Below are positions 58,589 through 64,000 of a stretch of DNA of 64,000 nt, one piece after another. The translations under genes and the position numbers were made by a program. Below the pieces are notes generated by a model that saw only the letters and a list, made by a program, of their open reading frames with translations, searched no databases and had not been told where the DNA came from. This DNA comes from Lunularia cruciata (lineage: Eukaryota > Streptophyta > Marchantiopsida > Lunulariales > Lunulariaceae). The first letter of the stretch is position 1; each line of letters starts with the position of its first letter. Location of the stretch: NCBI GenBank assembly GCA_948567375.1, contig OX419762.1, positions 35,445,034 to 35,509,033 on the forward strand, in the 5' to 3' direction.

Positions 58589-61500
58589 ATCTCCTTGTAC
58601 TCCATTGGAACCTCTTGAGTGACTGAGATTGTCATGAGCTCCTCATCCGGGAAGGAATCATCTACTGGCTCATCTCCATCATGATCATAGGCTCTAGATA
58701 ACAAATCAGCATTTGCATGTTTCTTTCCTGGCCTATCCTCAATTGTGTAGTCATACTCAGACAAGAGAATCATCCACCTTGCTAGTCTCCCTTCAACATT
58801 AGGCTTGTTGAAGATGTACTTCAAAGCCTTGTGATCCGTGACAATTGTGGCTTTCCCTCCAATCAAGTAGTGTCTAAACTTCTTGAGACCAAAGATCACT
58901 GCCAACCCTTCTCTCTCTGTGACAGAGTAGTTCTTCTCTGCTGAAACCATCTGCCTACTAGCATAAGCTATTGGATGATCATGCCCATCTTGGTCTAATT
59001 GACTAAGAGTGCATCCTATAGCTACATTAGAAGCATCAGTGTAGAGGATGAAAGGCTTACTCCAATCAGGTTTAGCAAGAATTGGAGCTACAACAAGGGA
59101 TTGCTTGAGCTCCTCAAAAGCTTTGAGAGCCTCCTTGTCTTCCAAAATCACCATGTAATCTACACCCTTCTTCATGTAGATGGTCAATGCATAAGCCTTG
59201 TTGGAAAATGAGAAGATGAACCTCCTATAGTACCCAACCATTCCCAAGAATTGGCGTAACTTTGTCAAGCTTGAAGGGAATGGAAGGTCTGAGATTTTCC
59301 TCACCTTCTCAGGATCAACTGCTATTCCATCCTTGGAGATGATGTGCCCCAAAAGTAGACCTTCTTCACATCCAAAAATGCACTTCTCTGGGTTGAGTGA
59401 TGCATTTGCCTCATCCAAGCGTTGCAAGACTTTGATTAGGTGCTCAAAGTGCTCCTCCTTGCTCCCATAGACACAAAAGTCATCAATGAAATCTCTCACA
59501 AATTTCCCAATGAAAGGTTCAAATACCTTGTTCATGAACCGTTGGAATGTGGCTGGAGCATTGCAAAGCCCAAAAGGCATGACCTTGAAAGCGTAAGTTC
59601 CCCAAGGTGTGGTGAATGTGGTGAGTTGTTGATGCTCTGGTGCAATCTTGATTTGGTTATATCCACTATAACCATCTCCAAAACTGTACCTCTCATGACC
59701 TGCAACCTCCTCCAAGATCTCATCAATGAATGGCAATGGGTAGTAGTCCTTCTTGGTAACAGCATTGAGCTTCTTGTAATCCACACATACCCGAAGCTTG
59801 CCATTCTTTTTCTTCACAATGACAATTGGAAACACCCATTCTGAATTCTCCACCTCAAAGATAAATCCAGCCTCCTTGAGCTTATCAATCTCCTCCTTCA
59901 CAACCAAAGATATTGGTGGGCTAATGCGACGTTGCTTTTGGCGGATTGGTCTTGCATGTGACTCCACCTCTATCTTGTGCTCCTCCAAGGTGACTTCCTT
60001 CAAATCCTTGTAACTAAAAGCAAACACATGGATGAACTTGCGGAAAATCTCCTCAAATCTCACCTTCTCCTCCTTGGTAACATTTGGGCCATACTTGAGG
60101 GTAGATAACCTTCTCTCTACCTCCTCAAGTGTCAATGGTGATTTATCTGGGTCCTTCAAAACCTCTGGCTTAGGTGCAAAATCCATAGCACACAAAGGAT
60201 ACACATCTGAATCAGATTCAGATTCATCCTCCTCCGTGGAAGTCTCCTCTTCCATGCTTGTGTCCACACCTGAAGCTCCTCCTTCAGAATCAGATTCCCA
60301 ATAATCAGAAGATGGGGTATCTGAATGTGAGGTGTTGGTGGTGTTAGTCACAAGAACAGTGACTCTATGGTTTGATGGCCCAATCCTTAAGTACCCTTTG
60401 TGCCATCGATCAGTTGTGCGTGCTGCTCTCAACCATGGCCTCCCAAGAAGTAAGTCATAGCTTGAATCCTTCAAGACTTGGAAAGTCATGAGATTTTGAA
60501 CTCCCATAACTGAAACTACCACCTTATCCATCACTCCTACTGGTCGAACTTGTTGCTTGTTTGCCATGCTCACCACAAATGTTGAAGCTCTTGAGGGTAT
60601 CATACCCAACTTCTTCATCAACCTTTCTGACATGGCATTCACTGCTGATCCTCCATCAACCAATGCATCCTTGATGTTGTGACCATTGACTCTCACATCA
60701 ATCTTGGAGGCATATTCACAAGCTTCCCATGGTGCTGGCTTGGCATCCACCACCCCCATTGATATTGGAACTTTTGCCTTCTTCTTCTTCTTGCTCCTTG
60801 TAGAACTCAAACCACCTCTAAGCTCCTTTCTCAAGGTAGGGTTCAAAGCAATTAATTGGCCCACTGTGATGTTAGCCTTGTGACTACCAACATCCTCCAA
60901 CACATTGTAGTTCCATTGTTGCTTGGAGATCAAGAAGTCCTCCATCCCCAACTTCTTCCTTGGAGTCTTTGTTGTTGATGGTGTTGAGGTGCGAGTGCTC
61001 CTAGTAGACATAGGAGTATCCTTGCTTGAAGTAAATCCTTGAGAAGAGTGAACATCCTCTGCAAAACGAGCTCTCTTCTTCTCTTGTGCCAAAAGCTCCA
61101 AATTAGGACCCTTGGAGTTTGAGCACTCTCCCTTCTCATACTTGCTCTCAACCACATCTATGGATGCTATCCCCTTACCTTTGTTGGGATTAGGAGCCAC
61201 TTGGGTTTCACTACCTCCCTCTTTCCCTCTATTGGCTCCCTCATAACCCCTTCCTCCATGGTAAGTGGAATTTGGGCAATTCCTTTGGATATGGCCTCTT
61301 CCCCCACAACCAAAACAATTTCTATCATTGAAATTGTTGGCTGGTTGGCCTCCTCTATATGGATGGTTTCCATAACTCCTAGGCCCTCTCCCTACATTCT
61401 GATCCACCTCTCTCTTCTCCCATAATTGCACCACATTGATCTTGAGATCCGCAAGTTGTTCTGTGATGGTTTGGAGTGGATCTTTTGGTGGAGGTGCAAG

Positions 61501-62160
61501 AACTGGAGCAACTACTACTTGTGGTGCAACCCTTGTCACCAAAGTATCAGAAGTTCCACCATACTTGTAGCCTTGAGGAGGATGCACAACCTCCTTCACC
61601 ACCAAATCACTTTCATCCCCTTCCAAACTCTCCTCCATACGAATTGCGATCTTGATAGCTTCAACCTTGGAAGAAGGTTTCTCATATCTCACCTTGCTTC
61701 TAATTTGTGGTCTCAATCCTCCCACAAAATTCTTGGTGAGCATGGCCCCTATGCCAATCATTGTAGTCTCCACATCATCCCCACCCTTCCTCAACACTAT
61801 GCGAAATCTGGACTCCAACTTTTCCACTCTTTCCACATAGACCCTCACTTTCTCTCCATCTCCTTGCTTGAGAAATGTAACCTCACTCATCAATCTCTCA
61901 TAACTCTCATCAGGAAGAAAGTTCTCAATGAGTGCTGAAGTCAAAGTCTCCCAAGACTCCTCTTCCCCCTCTCTCCTCTCTCTCTTTTGGTATTCTGACT
62001 CATACCATGTAAGTGCTGCATCCTCAAAGAAATCTGGTAATAATGAGGCCCACTCATTCTTCCTCCTCTCATTGTTTCCTATGCAAGCTCTCTTGAAGTC
62101 TCTCACAAAGGCCTCCACATCTTCTCCATCCTTGCCAAAGAAAACCGGAAGTTTCCCCAT
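58576..62160 (-). CDS. Gag-protease-RT-RNase H polyprotein of element C
   Basis: 1194 codons with no stop. Gag: residues 1-180 with LPDFFEDAALTWYESEYQ and FLPDESYERLMSEVTFLKQG. Zinc knuckle CFGCGGRGHIQRNC at 282-295. A Ser/Thr-rich linker is followed by a protease with DALVDGGSAVNAM (D502; DGGS replaces D-[ST]-G-A) and SYDLLLGRPWL. RT spans about 755-935, with WVFPIVIVKKKNGKLRVCVD, FGDGYSGYNQI, MPFGLCNAPATFQRFM and the catalytic FIDDFCVYG (891-899). RNase H spans about 1036-1160, with FILYTDASNVAIG, IAYASRQMV and VTDHKALKYIF. An acidic spacer of 40 residues (622-660) precedes the RT. The end EMWIL is followed by a stop, and the integrase continues in the -1 frame. All core residues are present except the variant protease motif. 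Confidence 0.93.
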   Translation of the reverse strand: MGKLPVFFGKDGEDVEAFVRDFKRACIGNNERRKNEWASLLPDFFEDAALTWYESEYQKRERREGEEESWETLTSALIENFLPDESYERLMSEVTFLKQGDGEKVRVYVERVEKLESRFRIVLRKGGDDVETTMIGIGAMLTKNFVGGLRPQIRSKVRYEKPSSKVEAIKIAIRMEESLEGDESDLVVKEVVHPPQGYKYGGTSDTLVTRVAPQVVVAPVLAPPPKDPLQTITEQLADLKINVVQLWEKREVDQNVGRGPRSYGNHPYRGGQPANNFNDRNCFGCGGRGHIQRNCPNSTYHGGRGYEGANRGKEGGSETQVAPNPNKGKGIASIDVVESKYEKGECSNSKGPNLELLAQEKKRARFAEDVHSSQGFTSSKDTPMSTRSTRTSTPSTTKTPRKKLGMEDFLISKQQWNYNVLEDVGSHKANITVGQLIALNPTLRKELRGGLSSTRSKKKKKAKVPISMGVVDAKPAPWEACEYASKIDVRVNGHNIKDALVDGGSAVNAMSERLMKKLGMIPSRASTFVVSMANKQQVRPVGVMDKVVVSVMGVQNLMTFQVLKDSSYDLLLGRPWLRAARTTDRWHKGYLRIGPSNHRVTVLVTNTTNTSHSDTPSSDYWESDSEGGASGVDTSMEEETSTEEDESESDSDVYPLCAMDFAPKPEVLKDPDKSPLTLEEVERRLSTLKYGPNVTKEEKVRFEEIFRKFIHVFAFSYKDLKEVTLEEHKIEVESHARPIRQKQRRISPPISLVVKEEIDKLKEAGFIFEVENSEWVFPIVIVKKKNGKLRVCVDYKKLNAVTKKDYYPLPFIDEILEEVAGHERYSFGDGYSGYNQIKIAPEHQQLTTFTTPWGTYAFKVMPFGLCNAPATFQRFMNKVFEPFIGKFVRDFIDDFCVYGSKEEHFEHLIKVLQRLDEANASLNPEKCIFGCEEGLLLGHIISKDGIAVDPEKVRKISDLPFPSSLTKLRQFLGMVGYYRRFIFSFSNKAYALTIYMKKGVDYMVILEDKEALKAFEELKQSLVVAPILAKPDWSKPFILYTDASNVAIGCTLSQLDQDGHDHPIAYASRQMVSAEKNYSVTEREGLAVIFGLKKFRHYLIGGKATIVTDHKALKYIFNKPNVEGRLARWMILLSEYDYTIEDRPGKKHANADLLSRAYDHDGDEPVDDSFPDEELMTISVTQEVPMEYKEMWIL

Positions 62161-62393
62161 CTTAACCCCTCACTATCTTTCTTTTCTCTTAATTTTTTTT
62201 CTCTTTTCTTTTCTCTCACTCTATTACTAATAGAGTATATACATGACTAACACCATCTGAGAATAATCCACTCTAGGGAACACAAAAGGTTCAGGTTACT
62301 CCAAGATTTCTATAGCAACATCAAATCCTAGAGTGCATATTAATCTAACTCTCATGGATAGTTTATCCATAAGTTGAAAGATTATCTCCATCA

Positions 62394-62891
62394 CTAATCT
62401 TGAGAACTAGCTGATGAAGGTGGTAGTATTTCTGTAGCTGTACTAAGACTCTCTCCAAGATCCTTCACCAAAGTTTCCAAAAGTGCTTTTACTCCACTAC
62501 ACTCATGTCCTTTTGGAAGTCCTTCAACTCCACAAACCTCACACAACTCCTTGGTCTTAGATCTTCTCCCTCCCAATCTTGGTGAAGAAGGTCCAACATG
62601 CATACCCAAGTCAAGTAAGCCTCTCCTTTCCCTCAATCTCTTGCTCTCAAAGGTCAATGGACATGAACTTGCCTTATGTCCCTTCTCTCCACATAGAAAG
62701 CACTTAGACTCACTCTTTCCTCCAAGTGGTGTAGGTTTTTGGATCCTCTCAACACTCTCTTCAAATTCTATTGTAAACTCTCTTTTCCTCAAATCCACCC
62801 CTACAATCACCTCAAACCCTTGGGGAACCTTGCATAATCTCAATTTCCACTCTTGATGACTCTCCATGTTCCCCAAAATGAATCTAAACAC
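62394..62891 (-). CDS. Zinc-knuckle protein encoded upstream of gag in element C
   Basis: 165 codons between the leader and gag, in its own frame 234 bp before the gag ATG. It has CFLCGEKGHKASSC, a C-X2-C-X4-H-X4-C knuckle, and a second Cys/His group CEVCGVEGLPKGHEC. The N-terminal ~60 residues (WKLRLCKVPQGFEVIVGVDL) look like a small alpha/beta domain, and the C-terminus is a helix followed by Ser/Pro. The knuckle suggests nucleic-acid binding. A separate zinc-knuckle frame in front of a gag that has its own knuckle is unusual in gypsy elements; it could also be a captured gag fragment. No internal stop is present. Confidence 0.6.
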   Translation of the reverse strand: MFRFILGNMESHQEWKLRLCKVPQGFEVIVGVDLRKREFTIEFEESVERIQKPTPLGGKSESKCFLCGEKGHKASSCPLTFESKRLRERRGLLDLGMHVGPSSPRLGGRRSKTKELCEVCGVEGLPKGHECSGVKALLETLVKDLGESLSTATEILPPSSASSQD

Positions 62892-63515
62892 TCAAACATG
62901 CTTTTTGTTGATCTCAAACTTCTCATGCATGAGATCTCCACTCTGCAGAATTGACCCTTCCTCACAATGTCACTCAAATCTCCCAACTAATATGTCACAG
63001 TCCTCTGAAATTTTCCACACTTAATCACAACTCTAGGGCGTCCCTCCCTGCAAAATTTTAGATCTTTTCATCGAGCCATTTGGCCTAGACACCTTTCTAT
63101 TCAGCACCCATATTTCAGATTTGGTCTGAAAACCACCCCCCTCACTTCAAAAACTCATAACGCACTGCGCAAAAATGATCTGTCTCTAATTTTTGTGGCA
63201 CCAGGTAGGATCCAATGCTCTGAATTTTCTTGGAAATTTTCAGGACAATTCACTAAAAATTGAAGAAATGGCAGACTCTGTACAATTTTCCAGAGAGCAT
63301 GCAGTTGCGGGAGCACTTTACCCTATCAATTTTCAAAAATTCTAGCCCAGTGCGCATAGAAGCTCTCTCAATAATTTCAAGTGTGCTAACTGAAAGATAA
63401 CCCAAGCTATCATGTGTAAAAATCTCAAGTCCAGATCTCAAACTTGAGATTTTGCCCAAAATCACCTTAATCCCCAAAATCTGCAATCCACCTCACACAA
63501 TCTCTCCAATTCCTC
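62892..63515 (-). other. Leader of element C between the pre-gag frames
   Basis: About 620 bp without a convincing frame. The 77-codon frame at 63253-63486 has no similarity I can see. The stretch may hold packaging or dimerisation signals, but nothing is recognisable. Confidence 0.35.
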
Positions 63516-63686
63516 TCATGTGTACAAGATGTACAAAATCACCTCAAAGACATCATAATGAACTACAGGGTATATAAATGGATCTTGGTTCTCTAACATA
63601 AGTTCAGCCCTCTCCTCTCCTAATGTTCTCTCCAAGTGAGCTCTCATAGCCTCCTTCTGCCTAATGTAGAATTGGACGCGGAACAT
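63516..63686 (-). CDS. 56-residue pre-gag protein of element C
   Basis: The ATG at 63686 lies 42 bp downstream of the 5' LTR. The frame encodes FRVQFYIRQKEAMRAHLERT, LGEERAELMLENQ and YPVVHYDVFEVILYILYT, then stops. The open frame extends upstream into the LTR, but the ATG at 63686 is the first within the internal part that keeps the conserved region. It is similar in pattern and position to two tandem domains in element E (55351-55780). Function unknown. Confidence 0.5.
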   Translation of the reverse strand: MFRVQFYIRQKEAMRAHLERTLGEERAELMLENQDPFIYPVVHYDVFEVILYILYT

Positions 63687-63706
63687 TATCTTGCCTTCTA
63701 GAGAGG

Positions 63707-63723
63707 TCCCGGCAACGGAACCA
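63707..63723 (-). other. Primer-binding site of element C
   Basis: Minus strand TGGTTCCGTTGCCGGGA, 4 bp after the LTR end. The TGG start is complementary to the CCA of a tRNA 3' end. It is not the initiator-Met type used by B and E; the exact tRNA is not assigned. Confidence 0.7.
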
Positions 63724-63727
63724 AAAA

Positions 63728-64000
63728 TGTGAGCCGGCCTGTCTCTCACTCAGGATGAACCTCTGATGGCTATTATGGTAGCGCACCATGGACTAAGAAG
63801 GCAAGGAACCCCAACTCCATCATACTCCTCCAAGGCTAACACTCCAAGACTCAAGACATTGCTCACTAGAGAACTCAATGAGAGAGAGATAGTTGCAAAT
63901 GAAAGGATGATGAGTACCTCCTCACTCCTTGTTTATATACTTGTGAAATAGTTACGTACCAAAGTTACTAATTACCGTAGTAACTCAAGTTACTAGACTA
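63728..64000 (-). repeat. 5' LTR of element C (truncated by the window end)
   Basis: From TGTGAGCCGGCCTGTCTCTC (plus-strand view) to the window end. It is identical to 56608-56880 except for one base. Confidence 0.93.
63932..63939 (-). promoter_or_regulatory. TATA box of element C 5' LTR
   Basis: The minus strand reads TATATAAA in the context AAGTATATAAACAAGG, about 210 bp before the LTR end. It is preserved in the 3' LTR and in the solo copies. Confidence 0.6.

Larger units (their letters stand above)
56608..64000 (-). mobile_element. Element C: young, nearly intact Ty3/gypsy retrotransposon (5' LTR runs off the window)
   Basis: The 3' LTR is 56608-57286 and the 5' LTR starts at 63728. Between them on the minus strand are a primer-binding site, a 56-codon pre-gag frame, a 165-codon zinc-knuckle frame, a 1194-codon gag-protease-RT-RNase H frame and a 417-codon integrase frame. 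The 273 bp of LTR visible at both ends differ at one site (CGGCATG against CGGCCTG), so the insertion is recent. It lies in the gag of element E. The second target-site copy is outside the window. No chromodomain, PHD finger or methyltransferase is present. Confidence 0.93.

Noticed and set aside
61426-61938. 170-codon plus-strand frame inside element C
   Set aside because: It is the shadow of the well-supported gag frame on the other strand.
1-64000. CRISPR arrays, bacterial operons, rRNA or tRNA genes
   Set aside because: No spacer-repeat array, no ribosome-binding-site operons, and no cloverleaf that I could confirm by eye; the sequence is eukaryotic.

Overview
The window looks like nuclear DNA of a land plant. 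Two genes with many introns are spliced with GT-AG introns: a peptidyl-tRNA hydrolase 2 gene and a gene for a PGAP1-like alpha/beta-hydrolase with a probable plastid transit peptide. An NB-ARC gene with armadillo-type repeats, now broken, follows. Most of the rest is nested Ty3/gypsy retrotransposons. An NB-ARC/ARM gene next to DNA-methyltransferase-bearing gypsy elements suggests a bryophyte or another early-diverging lineage, but I cannot name a species from sequence alone.

Layout. 1-13 kb is the gene-containing part: PTH2 (2040-5612, + strand, 8 exons, 206 aa) and the PGAP1-like hydrolase (7258-10763, + strand, 7 exons, 403 aa), followed by an LTR fragment and a degenerate minisatellite. 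13.6-26.6 kb is an old, stop-ridden Ty3/gypsy element (A, + strand). A C5-cytosine DNA methyltransferase domain lies between its protease and its reverse transcriptase. That domain is split by a complete nested chromovirus (B, 16672-22289, TSD TAGA) and again by a solo LTR (23032-23601, TSD GGTGA). 29.2-32.6 kb (- strand) is the NB-ARC/ARM pseudogene. 39.8-41.2 kb is the 3' part of a LINE. 42-43 kb is a higher-order tandem repeat.

43.9-50.3 kb (- strand) is a second methyltransferase-bearing gypsy element (D). In order it shows protease, methyltransferase, RT, RNase H, integrase and, after the integrase, a PHD finger. It carries a solo LTR of family C. Head-to-head with it lies the gag part of a related element (F, + strand, 50.6-53.9 kb), whose own family-C LTR has been overwritten by a 948-bp patch copied from element D. 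54.2-56.6 kb is the LTR and gag of another gypsy family (E), cut at 56608 by a young, nearly intact gypsy element (C, - strand, 56608 to beyond the window end) with long gag-pol and integrase frames.

The most interesting system is the methyltransferase-bearing gypsy lineage (A, D, F). It couples a DNA-methylation writer inside pol with a histone-reader-type PHD finger behind the integrase. C5 methyltransferases inside retrotransposons are known from charophyte algae and dinoflagellates; the combination with a PHD finger, and its presence in a probable land plant, deserve checking. A second candidate is a small pre-gag domain of about 56-60 residues, shared by families C and E and duplicated in E.
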